Shown: positions 17,576 to 25,024 of the stretch, piece by piece
Numbering within the stretch: the stretch's first letter is position 1
How the letters are laid out: each line of letters begins with the position of its first letter
The notes under the pieces: model-generated
The model's input: the letters and a program-made list of their open reading frames with translations, nothing else
The model's database searches: none
Told to the model about the DNA's origin: nothing
Made by a program: the position numbers and the translations under genes
Source: Clostridia bacterium
GTDB lineage: Bacteria; Bacillota_A; Clostridia; RUG12999
Direction of reading: 5' to 3'
Assembly: GCA_017558425.1 (NCBI GenBank)
Contig: JAFYVD010000009.1
Location: forward strand, 1-26,428
Length of the DNA: 26,428 nt

Positions 17576-18625
17576 TCAGTAAATCAATTTTTTCTTTACG
17601 GTCTCATCCTGAATCTTGTTGATATATTCAAGTGCTTTGCCGGTACCTATTGCAACGCAGGAAATAGCATCATCAGCAACCCTGACTTTAATTCCCGTAC
17701 GTCTTTCAAGAAGCAGGTCAAGTCCCCACATAAGGCCACCGCCACCTGTAAGAACAATGCCGTTCTGGCTGATGTCACCAACCAGCTCGGGCGGAGTTCT
17801 TTCAAGCACCGCATGCACTGCATCGGCAATTAAGATAGCCGTTTCAATAAGTGCTTCTGCAACCTCTGTGGAATTTATAATAATAGTTTTGGGCAAGCCT
17901 GTGATAAGGCATCTGCCGCGGATTTCCCAATTAAGTTCTTCCTCTCTGGGAACAACACAACCAATGTGAATTTTCAGTTCTTCCGCCATTCTTTCGCCAA
18001 TAAGCATATTGTGCTTTTTGCGGATGTATTTCATAATAGCTTCGTCAAATTTATCGCCCGCAACCTTTATGGAATCCTGCTCAACAATGCCGTCAAGCGA
18101 GATAACTGCAATATCGCTTGTACCACCACCAATATCGACAACCATGTTACCGCAAGGCTGAGTGATATCAATGCCTGCACCAATTGCCGCCGCAATAGGT
18201 TCTTCGATAATTTTCACCTTTGAAGCCCCTGCCGCAACGGTAGCGTCAATAACCGCACGTTTTTCAACCTCGGTAACTCCGCTGGGAACACAAACAATTA
18301 CCTTCGGACCCACCAAACGGTGTTTGCAGGAAACCTTCAAAAATTCTTTAAGCATTTTAGCTGTAAAATCATAGTCGGAAATAACACCATCGCTGAGCGG
18401 ACGCACTGCAATGATGTTTCCGGGAGTTCTACCCAGCATACGCTGAGCTTTAAGACCTACTGCAAGCGGTTCCTTTGTAAGACTGTTCACAGCCACAACA
18501 GATGGCTCGCGAAGAACAATACCCTCGCCCTTTACATACACAAGTACAGAAGATGTTCCCAGGTCAATACCCACTTCCTGGATATATTTAAAGCTGATTT
18601 TTTTAAAAAAGTCAAAATATTTCAA
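17576..18625 (-). CDS. mreB: MreB/Mbl-type bacterial actin
   Basis: A 349-residue actin-like ATPase that polymerises at the membrane and guides cell-wall elongation. GIDLGTSSVLVYVKGEG (19-35) is the phosphate-1 loop, DIGGGTSDIAVISL the phosphate-2 loop, and LTGGGGLMWGLD the adenosine loop. The first 16 residues (KYFDFFKKISFKYI) could form an amphipathic membrane-binding helix. The start codon is TTG with AAGGAGAG close upstream; no ATG fits. mreC and mreD are not adjacent, so it could be an Mbl or MreBH paralogue rather than the mreBCD copy. It has its own promoter, divergent from asparaginase. Confidence 0.92.
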   Translation of the reverse strand: MKYFDFFKKISFKYIQEVGIDLGTSSVLVYVKGEGIVLREPSVVAVNSLTKEPLAVGLKAQRMLGRTPGNIIAVRPLSDGVISDYDFTAKMLKEFLKVSCKHRLVGPKVIVCVPSGVTEVEKRAVIDATVAAGASKVKIIEEPIAAAIGAGIDITQPCGNMVVDIGGGTSDIAVISLDGIVEQDSIKVAGDKFDEAIMKYIRKKHNMLIGERMAEELKIHIGCVVPREEELNWEIRGRCLITGLPKTIIINSTEVAEALIETAILIADAVHAVLERTPPELVGDISQNGIVLTGGGGLMWGLDLLLERRTGIKVRVADDAISCVAIGTGKALEYINKIQDETVKKKLIY

Positions 18626-18666
18626 TTTTTTCTCTCCTTAGTTAAAGAGTAAACATACACAATTAT

Positions 18667-18695
18667 ATTATATAACATTTTCAGAAACATTGCAA
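18667..18695 (-). promoter_or_regulatory. Promoter of mreB
   Basis: On the minus strand TTGCAA (18695-18690), 17 bases, then consensus TATAAT (18672-18667), about 42 bases upstream of the TTG start. Confidence 0.7.
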
Positions 18696-18750
18696 CTGTT
18701 TTTTTTATTTTGCTCAAAAAAAGAGATATCACACATTTCTTTCATTCCTA

Positions 18751-18779
18751 TTGACTCTCGGGCGGCAAAAATGTATAAT
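18751..18779 (+). promoter_or_regulatory. Promoter of the asparaginase gene
   Basis: TTGACT (18751-18756), 17 bases, then consensus TATAAT (18774-18779), 34 bases before the ATG at 18814. Confidence 0.75.
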
Positions 18780-18813
18780 TAAAATGTAATTTCAAACACC
18801 ATCGGAGGAAATT

Positions 18814-19884
18814 ATGAAAAAGATTTTAACAATTTTTACAGGCGGAACCATCTGCACAACTCTAAAAAACGGAGTGATGAACACCACCGGCGAAGCAACC
18901 GCCGCACTGACCGAGCTATACAAAGCAAACAATCCCGATTATATTGGACGCTTATCTTTTGAAAGCGGCAAAAGTTTCGGTATTTTAAGCGAAAATATGA
19001 CGGCAGAAAAGTGGACCGATATCGCAACATATTTCCTTGAAAATCTTGCCGGTTTCAGCAGTTACGACGGTATAATCGTTGCTCACGGCACAGATACATT
19101 AGCCTTCACAACTTCGCTTTTTTCCATACTTTTAAATGGTTTTGACACCCCGGTTATATTTGTCTCGGGCAATTATCCCATCCTCACGGAAGATGGCAAC
19201 CCGAACCCCCGTTCAAACGGATGTGCCAATTTTGATGCCGCAGTGGAATGTATCTGTCGCGGAATCGCGCCGGGAGTTTATGCAACCTACCAAAACCCCG
19301 CTGACAGCAAGACATATTTGCACAATGGTGCCCATTTAATCCAGTGCAAAATATACGACGATAATTTTTACAGCCGCGATGCTATTGATATAACAAATAT
19401 AGAGGAAGTGAATTTTGCTTCTCTTCAATCCAAGACATCCGGCAACAGCAAACTGCCTATCAGACGACTTGAAAACAAGGCTCTTAAAAACTGCATATTA
19501 AAAATAACGCCCTACACAGGCATGAATTACGATATGTTCAATCTTTCAGAAGTCAAAGCCGTGTTACACGGCACCTACCATTCCGGAACGGCTTGCACCA
19601 TAAAAACAGACGAATCCCCCAATTATAACAACTGTTCTGTTCTGTATTTTTTCGAAAAATGCGCCGCCGCAAATATCCCATTTTATTTTTCTCCTTCGCA
19701 AACAGGAGAAAAAACAAATGTGTATGCCAGCGTGCCTTTTATAGAGCACCACTCCTTCAACGGACAACGCCCAATATTTTTATATGGCGACACCGACGAG
19801 CTGCTTTATGCAAAGCTGATTTTCGCCTATTCGGCAGAACTTTCGGAAAAGGAAATAAAAGATTTATTAAAACAGACTTTTTAA
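18814..19884 (+). CDS. L-asparaginase (type I-like, cytosolic)
   Basis: A 356-residue asparaginase/glutaminase-superfamily enzyme, hydrolysing Asn to Asp and ammonia. TGGTI (residues 9-13) carries nucleophile Thr12. The second active-site block HGTDT (91-95) has Thr93 and Asp94, and Ser59-Glu60 (ILSENMT) fits the substrate loop. There is no signal peptide, so it acts in the cytosol. Length and sequence suit a divergent AnsA-like protein; glutaminase side activity is possible. GGAGGA precedes the ATG. It has its own promoter and faces gatB of the tRNA-amidation operon across a shared terminator. Archaeal GatD, also of this superfamily, feeds ammonia to GatE, so the proximity is suggestive, but nothing here ties it to GatB. 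Confidence 0.9.
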   Translation: MKKILTIFTGGTICTTLKNGVMNTTGEATAALTELYKANNPDYIGRLSFESGKSFGILSENMTAEKWTDIATYFLENLAGFSSYDGIIVAHGTDTLAFTTSLFSILLNGFDTPVIFVSGNYPILTEDGNPNPRSNGCANFDAAVECICRGIAPGVYATYQNPADSKTYLHNGAHLIQCKIYDDNFYSRDAIDITNIEEVNFASLQSKTSGNSKLPIRRLENKALKNCILKITPYTGMNYDMFNLSEVKAVLHGTYHSGTACTIKTDESPNYNNCSVLYFFEKCAAANIPFYFSPSQTGEKTNVYASVPFIEHHSFNGQRPIFLYGDTDELLYAKLIFAYSAELSEKEIKDLLKQTF

Positions 19885-19928
19885 AACAAACAAAGGAGCG
19901 AAATATCATTTCGCTCCTTTGTTTGTTT
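19884..19928. terminator. Shared bidirectional terminator, asparaginase/gatB
   Basis: A perfect 21-bp stem (19884-19904 with 19908-19928) and 3-base loop, the longest hairpin in the window. The asparaginase stop ends at its first base, and the gatB stop (19927-19929) overlaps its last bases. Confidence 0.9.
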
Positions 19929-21351
19929 ATATTTTACTTAATTTTTCGTCAAGCAGTGTTCTGATTACATCGGGGTCAGCCGTGTTTTTCAGAGTTCTCA
20001 TACAAGCGCCGAACAACGCCTGTTTAGCTTTAACTTTACCGCTCTTGAAGTCTGCAATTGCCTGCGCATTCTCAGCAAGAACAGTGTCAATTGTCTTTTC
20101 AACAGTTGCGGTATCAATTTTTTCGTCAAGTGCATTTTCCTTGCAATATGCCACAGGGTCAACCCCGGTTTCAATCACAGCTGCAAGCACTTTTCTACCA
20201 ATGGTTCTGTTAATGTCTCCGCCGTCAACCATCTTGATTATTGCCGCAAGAGCCTTTGCATCAAGTTCAAGGTCGCCTAAAACCTTACCGTTTTTACGGA
20301 GAATTCCCACACAGTCGGTAAGCAGCCAGCCTGCCACATTTTTGGCGTCGCAGCCTTCTTTCACCGCTCCATCAAGCAAAGTGCTGATGTTGTGGTTCTG
20401 AATGAGCATATCAATTTCCTTTTCGGAAATTCCGGCTTCTCTATAATAGTCAGCCTTTTCATCAATAGCCACAGGTTTTGCCGCCTTGATAGCTTCCAAC
20501 CACTCATCGTCAATTATAATGGGCATAAGGTTTGCATCGGGGAAATAGCGATAATCCGCTTCTGTTTCCTTATTACGCATTGCAAAAGTTTTGCCGCTGG
20601 CATCGTCATATCTTCTGGTTTCCTGAACCAATTCTTCTGTACCAAATTCAATAGCATCCATATGACGCTGAGATTCATAGTGAATTGCTTTTTCAATTGC
20701 TTCAAAGGATGACATATTTTTAATTTCGGTACGCACGCCAAATTCTGTGCTACCCTCAGGACGAACCGAAATGTTGATGTCGCAACGCATAGCGCCTTCT
20801 TCACATTCGGAAATTCCGCCCGAACGGAACATTGTTTTCAGCTTGTTGAGATAAGTAAGAACCTCTTCCGCGCTTCGGAAATCAGGCTGTGTAACAATTT
20901 CAATCAGCGGAACGCTGGTACGGTTAAAATCCACATAAGATGCCTTACCTGCGTGAACCAGTTTGCCTGCGTCTTCTTCCATATGAATTTGCTTTATGTG
21001 AATATCTCTTTCACCTGCAGATGTTTTAAGAGTAACGCATCCGTTGGTGCAGATGGGATGATTAAGCTGTGTAATCTGATATGCACAGGGAAGGTCGGGA
21101 TAATAATAGTTTTTCTTGTCAAAAGTGGTATATCTGCTGATTTCGCAATTAAGCATAAGGCCTGCTGTAACAGCAAGTTCCACTACTTTTTTGTTCATAA
21201 CGGGAAGCATACCGGGCATACCGCTGCAGGCAGGGCAAACACAATCGTTCGGCTCTTCTGCCGCAGAATGACCGCCGCAGGAACAGAATATTTTGGATTC
21301 GGTGCTAAGCTCAACATGAGTTTCAAGACCAATAACCAGTTCATATTTCAT
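19927..21351 (-). CDS. gatB: Asp/Glu-tRNA amidotransferase subunit B
   Basis: A 474-residue GatB, the kinase/amidotransferase subunit that activates Asp-tRNA(Asn) or Glu-tRNA(Gln) with ATP and adds ammonia. VIGLETHVEL opens the catalytic cradle. Cys23, Cys25, Cys39 and Cys42 form the zinc-knuckle pattern. HMEEDAGK, VDFNRTSVPLIEIV, RTEIKNMSSF and DYRYFPD are typical. The helical and YqeY-like tail domains continue to the C-terminus, so the subunit looks complete. An ATG at 21357 overlaps the gatA stop (ATGA). The ATG at 21351 is preferred because GGTGA is better spaced and MKYELVIGLE matches the family start. Third gene of the T-box operon. Confidence 0.95.
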   Translation of the reverse strand: MKYELVIGLETHVELSTESKIFCSCGGHSAAEEPNDCVCPACSGMPGMLPVMNKKVVELAVTAGLMLNCEISRYTTFDKKNYYYPDLPCAYQITQLNHPICTNGCVTLKTSAGERDIHIKQIHMEEDAGKLVHAGKASYVDFNRTSVPLIEIVTQPDFRSAEEVLTYLNKLKTMFRSGGISECEEGAMRCDINISVRPEGSTEFGVRTEIKNMSSFEAIEKAIHYESQRHMDAIEFGTEELVQETRRYDDASGKTFAMRNKETEADYRYFPDANLMPIIIDDEWLEAIKAAKPVAIDEKADYYREAGISEKEIDMLIQNHNISTLLDGAVKEGCDAKNVAGWLLTDCVGILRKNGKVLGDLELDAKALAAIIKMVDGGDINRTIGRKVLAAVIETGVDPVAYCKENALDEKIDTATVEKTIDTVLAENAQAIADFKSGKVKAKQALFGACMRTLKNTADPDVIRTLLDEKLSKI

Positions 21352-21353
21352 AA

Positions 21354-22538
21354 TCATTCACCTACCCTTTCCGCACTTCCGGCAAGGCTCAGAATATCAC
21401 TTTCGCCAAAATGCTTGCCGATAAGCTGAACTCCGCCGCTAACCATAGCCGGCACACCGATAAGGTTAGCAACAGCGGTAAACACGCTTTCTTCGAAAAC
21501 CACTTCAAACGCATCGGCAATATCATAAGCTTTATACGATGTTTTGCTGCACGCAGGCGTGAGAACCGCATCGTATTTTTTCATCAGTTCTTCGAATTTC
21601 TCTGCGATTACACGGCGAACTTTAAGAGATTTGCCGTAGCAATCATCATAACGACCTTTGGAAAGCACATCCGAACCATAAAGAATTACCGACTTTGTCA
21701 GGAAATTAAATCCTTCGGTTCTTGTATTAACATAAAGTTCATCAATATTTTTGTACTGTGCCGCACGATGACCGTATTTAACGCCGTCATAACGTGAAAC
21801 GTTGTTACATGTTTCGGCAGTCATCAAAATCTGCCATGCGGTGTTTGCAATCTCAAAGAAATCGCAGGAAATTTCTTCCACAACAACGCCGTTTTTTTCA
21901 AGTTTCTTCGCAAAATCGGCAACCTGTTTTTTGGTTTCTTCATCCGCTTTTTCAAGCAGTTCTTTCACAATGCAAACTTTTTTACCCGCAACCGGAAGTT
22001 CTGCATTATATTCATAAGCTTTTTCTTTCAGACTTGTGCCGTCTTTTTCATCGTGACCGGCAATAACCGACATAATTTCGCCGATTTTTTTCGCATTGCC
22101 TGCATAAACGCCAACCTGTTCACCCGAAGCTGCACAGGAAATCACGCCATAACGCGAAACTGTGCCGTATGTGGGTTTCAGGAAATCCACTCCGGCAAGA
22201 GCTGCCGCACGTCTGGGAGCGCCGTTCATATCCACTCCCAGAGCAGCTTCCACATCATTTTTCGAAACTAATGTAGCTGCCGCGCCTTTTAAATCTTCAT
22301 CTTTTTCTGCATAATAGGAAAATTCGCCCACAAGGTCAAGTCCAAACTCGCCAACCTGTGTTTTTCCCGAAATAGCATAGCCTTTTTCTTCAAGTCTGCA
22401 AACCGCTTCTGCGCTGAAAAGCGGTTTGAATCCTTCCAGTATGCGGGAACCTGCTGCCGACTGTACACCTTTAACAAGGATTGTATCGTCAACCGCTATT
22501 GTCCCTTTATCAGATATCTGCAGTGTATATTCTTTCAT
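21354..22538 (-). CDS. gatA: GatA-like protein without catalytic triad
   Basis: A 394-residue amidase-family protein in the place of GatA, about 90 residues shorter than usual. Conserved stretches include LKPTYGTVSRYGV (120-132), SRYDGVKYGH and GRYDDCYGKSLKVR. By alignment from memory with Staphylococcus GatA, Lys79 (of IKDN) becomes Asp17, cis-Ser154 (of GGSSGGS) becomes Lys84, and Ser178 (of SDTGGS) becomes Ala107 in VDMNGAPRR. About 60 N-terminal residues are missing. It should therefore not hydrolyse glutamine, yet the frame is intact, so it may be a structural subunit. The ATG at 22538 has GAGGTG 6-7 bases upstream; a GTG at 22547 is in frame but less well placed. Position between aspS-gatC and gatB supports membership of the amidotransferase complex. 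Confidence 0.85.
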   Translation of the reverse strand: MKEYTLQISDKGTIAVDDTILVKGVQSAAGSRILEGFKPLFSAEAVCRLEEKGYAISGKTQVGEFGLDLVGEFSYYAEKDEDLKGAAATLVSKNDVEAALGVDMNGAPRRAAALAGVDFLKPTYGTVSRYGVISCAASGEQVGVYAGNAKKIGEIMSVIAGHDEKDGTSLKEKAYEYNAELPVAGKKVCIVKELLEKADEETKKQVADFAKKLEKNGVVVEEISCDFFEIANTAWQILMTAETCNNVSRYDGVKYGHRAAQYKNIDELYVNTRTEGFNFLTKSVILYGSDVLSKGRYDDCYGKSLKVRRVIAEKFEELMKKYDAVLTPACSKTSYKAYDIADAFEVVFEESVFTAVANLIGVPAMVSGGVQLIGKHFGESDILSLAGSAERVGE

Positions 22539-22548
22539 TCTTAGCACC

Positions 22549-24627
22549 TCACTTTACAAGTCGTGGCACTTGCCAACTGTCTTCATTACGTTCGGGAGCC
22601 CCTTCAAGCAAGCTTTCTCTTGTAAAGGGTTGTTTTCTCTCATCTTCACGAAGAACATTTGTCATAGGCATTACGTGAATCATTTCTTCAACATTTTCTG
22701 TATCAATATTTTTAAGTGCCTCTTCATGTGATTTCATCATTTTGAAGATATTCTGCATATCGCCGTCTTCTTTTTCTGTAAGAGACAACTGATTGAGCTG
22801 CTGCGCATTAGAGAATGTTGCTCTCTTTTCTCCGCCACCTTTGTTTGCAGAACCTGCCGCCACAGCACGAGCCGCAATGTCGCCGCCTGCGCCAAGCAGA
22901 TGAACATCTTCAAGCTGTTGTTTTGTAACTTCGCTGGGCGCACCAAGCAGAATATCCTGTGCATTACCATTGAGCGGGAATGCGATAACTTCCAGAATTT
23001 TTTCATCGCCTGTAAGCAGCATTACTGTACGGTCAATACCCGGAGCCATACCGGCATGCGGAGGTGCACCATACTGGAATGCAGTATAAAGCGCATTAAA
23101 TCTGGATTTAAGTTCATCTTCTGAATATCCGGCAATTTCAAACGCCTTTTTCATTATATCTATATCGTGGTTTCGAACCGCACCCGAAGCCAGTTCAATA
23201 CCATTACATACCAGGTCATACTGATAAGCAAGCACCTGAGTCGGATCGGGACCGAGCAATGCATCCATTCCGCCCTGAGGCATAGAGAATGGGTTGTGTG
23301 TGAAGATTGTATCCCCTGTTTCTTCGTCAATTTCATACATGGGGAAATCAACTATAAAGCAGAATTCAAAAGCGTCGTCACGGATGAGGTCAAGCTGATC
23401 CTTTGCAGCAAGCCAGGAACGGATATGACCGGCTTTCTTTTCAGTATCATTTTTCTTGTCATCACATATAAAGAACAGAGTTTCGCCCTCTTTTACGCCT
23501 GTAATCTCTGTAATTTCCGCTTTTTTCTCATCGGACAGGAATTTTGCGATAGGACCTGCAAAAACGCCTTCCTTCAGAGTGATATAACCGAGTCCGCCCA
23601 AACCAACTTCGGGAGAAGTTGCAAATTTAAGCGAATCTTCAAAGAACTTTTTGGATTTTCCCGCACAATCAGCAACAATACCACGAACAGGCTTGCCCTT
23701 GAATGCAGGGAAATCAACTTCTGCGAAAAATTCTGTGAGGTCGCATATAATCAGCGGATTTCGGAGGTCCGGCTTATCAGAACCATATTTCATCATGGAT
23801 TCTGCATAAGTGATGCGACGGAAAGGTTTTTCTGTGACTTTCTTTTCTGTGAAAGCTTTGAAAGTATCGTAAATAACATCTTCACAAACGTCAAGCACTT
23901 CTTCCTGTGTTGCAAATGCCATTTCGAAGTCAAGCTGATAGAATTCGCCGGGCGAACGGTCAGCTCTTGCATCCTCATCACGGAAGCAGGGAGCCACCTG
24001 AAAATATCTGTCAAAACCCGAAACCATCAGGAGCTGTTTAAACTGCTGAGGTGCCTGCGGCAAAGCATAGAATTTGCCGGGATGTTTACGGCTGGGCACC
24101 AAAAAGTCACGCGCACCTTCGGGAGAAGAAGCGGTAAGAATTGGTGTCTGCATATCGAGGAATCCCTTTTCCTCCATTTTATTACGCATGTGACCAATAA
24201 TTTTAGATCTCATCACAAGCTTTTCATGGTTTTTGGGATTACGGAGATCAAGATAGCGGTATTTCAAGCGCAGTTCATCTTTGCTCTGGTGAGATGAACG
24301 CACTTCAAAAGGCAACATATTTTTACTTTTACCGAGAATCTGCAGAGAATCTGCCACAAGTTCAACATATCCGGTATCAATTTTTTCATTCACCGTTTCA
24401 GGTGCACGTTTTTTAACTTTACCGCTTACAGAAATAACTGTTTCACGGTTTACATTTTTAAGCAGCTCCTCATCATAAACTACAACCTGAGTCACGCCGG
24501 TATAGTCACGCAGATCGATGAATATAACTCCACCATGGTCGCGCACAATGTCAACCCAACCTGCAAGCTGAACGGTGCTGCCGATATGCTTATCGCAAAT
24601 ATCGTTACAGTATTGTGTTCTATACAT
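22549..24627 (-). CDS. aspS: AspRS-GatC fusion protein
   Basis: A 692-residue protein. Residues 1 to about 577 are a bacterial aspartyl-tRNA synthetase: OB-fold with GWVDIVRDHGG, motif 2 in FRDEDARADRSPGEF, an inserted GAD-type domain, and motif 3 in GMAPGIDR. A Gly/Ala-rich linker follows (578-602). Residues 603-692 match GatC, the clasp subunit of GatCAB: LTEKEDGDM, IDTENVEEMIHVMPMTNVLRED and WQVPRL. One chain could thus charge Asp onto tRNA and tether the amidotransferase. In this setting AspRS is probably non-discriminating (Asp onto tRNA-Asp and tRNA-Asn), an inference. The ATG at 24627 follows GGAGGG; upstream in-frame codons lie in the T-box terminator. First gene of the operon. Confidence 0.93.
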   Translation of the reverse strand: MYRTQYCNDICDKHIGSTVQLAGWVDIVRDHGGVIFIDLRDYTGVTQVVVYDEELLKNVNRETVISVSGKVKKRAPETVNEKIDTGYVELVADSLQILGKSKNMLPFEVRSSHQSKDELRLKYRYLDLRNPKNHEKLVMRSKIIGHMRNKMEEKGFLDMQTPILTASSPEGARDFLVPSRKHPGKFYALPQAPQQFKQLLMVSGFDRYFQVAPCFRDEDARADRSPGEFYQLDFEMAFATQEEVLDVCEDVIYDTFKAFTEKKVTEKPFRRITYAESMMKYGSDKPDLRNPLIICDLTEFFAEVDFPAFKGKPVRGIVADCAGKSKKFFEDSLKFATSPEVGLGGLGYITLKEGVFAGPIAKFLSDEKKAEITEITGVKEGETLFFICDDKKNDTEKKAGHIRSWLAAKDQLDLIRDDAFEFCFIVDFPMYEIDEETGDTIFTHNPFSMPQGGMDALLGPDPTQVLAYQYDLVCNGIELASGAVRNHDIDIMKKAFEIAGYSEDELKSRFNALYTAFQYGAPPHAGMAPGIDRTVMLLTGDEKILEVIAFPLNGNAQDILLGAPSEVTKQQLEDVHLLGAGGDIAARAVAAGSANKGGGEKRATFSNAQQLNQLSLTEKEDGDMQNIFKMMKSHEEALKNIDTENVEEMIHVMPMTNVLREDERKQPFTRESLLEGAPERNEDSWQVPRLVK

Positions 24628-24649
24628 AATAAAACCCTCCTTATAAGAT

Positions 24650-24872
24650 AAAAAATCCCGGAAACATATAAACATACATTTCCGGGACGAGCAAACAATT
24701 TTTTAGCCCGCGGTGCCACCCGCATTGATACATAAAGTATCCGCTTTAAGTTATTAAATTTTAAAAAGATTAAAGTGTTCCCGAATTTACTACTCATCTG
24801 AAATGTGCTTTCAGTCCACGACACATTCTCCCTGACAGACTTTCCAAAAAAACCGAGTCTTCAACCATATAT
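24650..24872 (-). promoter_or_regulatory. T-box leader of the aspS-gatA-gatB operon
   Basis: A tRNA-sensing transcription riboswitch. The T-box sequence GGGTGGCACCGCGG lies at 24721-24708. Its UGGC would pair with a GCCA tRNA end, fitting discriminator G as in tRNA-Asn, -Asp and -Glu. Stem I is bounded by GGTTGAAG and CTTTAATC, with an AGGGAGA AG-bulge-like block and a distal AATGTG/CACATT hairpin. The 3' strand just above the basal stem reads GGGAACA (24782-24776), holding overlapping codons GAA (24780-24778) and AAC (24779-24777). A dual Asn/Glu T-box is known for the Clostridium acetobutylicum transamidation operon. The terminator stem pairs 24687-24679 with 24664-24656, followed by a T run. 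The specifier is a by-eye fold. Confidence 0.9.
24656..24687 (-). terminator. T-box-controlled terminator
   Basis: A 9-bp stem TCCCGGAAA / TTTCCGGGA with a 14-base AT-rich loop and a following run of six Ts on the minus strand, 29 bases before the aspS ATG. Formation should be prevented when uncharged tRNA stabilises the antiterminator. Confidence 0.85.
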
Positions 24873-24878
24873 ACATAT

Positions 24879-24907
24879 ATAATATATGAAATTCTGAAAT
24901 TTGTCAA
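24879..24907 (-). promoter_or_regulatory. Promoter of the T-box leader
   Basis: On the minus strand consensus TTGACA (24907-24902), 17 bases, then TATTAT (24884-24879). The predicted start near 24872 gives a leader of about 245 bases before aspS. Confidence 0.75.
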
Positions 24908-24921
24908 TAGTTATTTTTTCC

Positions 24922-24967
24922 TGTGCGGATAAAAATCTCTCATTACAATTATATTTTTATCCGCACA
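24922..24967. repeat. 15-bp inverted repeat upstream of the T-box promoter
   Basis: Perfect arms (24922-24936 and 24953-24967, sequence TGTGCGGATAAAAAT and its complement) around a 16-base AT-rich centre, between the ABC-ATPase terminator and the aspS promoter. No T run follows on either strand, so it is not a standard terminator. The 24628-25024 intergenic stretch otherwise holds only the T-box leader, its promoter and that terminator. Confidence 0.8.
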
Positions 24968-24987
24968 CCAATGGATTATGCAACAAA

Positions 24988-25011
24988 AAAGCCGCTCGGC
25001 TGAGCGGCTTT
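24988..25011 (-). terminator. Terminator of the sugar ABC ATPase gene
   Basis: A perfect 10-bp stem, AAAGCCGCTC with GAGCGGCTTT, and a 4-base loop, with a T run on the minus strand, 13 bases after the stop codon. Confidence 0.92.
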
Positions 25012-25024
25012 AAGTAAGCGTTTA

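Noticed and set aside
21354..22538. gatA as a frameshifted or decaying pseudogene
   Set aside because: There is one uninterrupted frame with conserved blocks to the end, good ribosome-site spacing and tight linkage to its neighbours. The losses look like specific substitutions and compaction rather than random decay, though only comparison with relatives can settle it.
23167..24297. A 376-codon open frame on the + strand, antisense to aspS
   Set aside because: It mirrors a strongly conserved synthetase gene, has no ribosome site, and its Cys/Phe/His-rich translation resembles no family; it is a product of codon bias on the other strand. The same applies to the long antisense frames at 13802-14599 and 25061-25966.
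24628..24675. A longer AspRS start at 24675
   Set aside because: Those codons lie within the T-box terminator, and the ATG at 24627 has a strong GGAGGG site and the normal family N-terminus.
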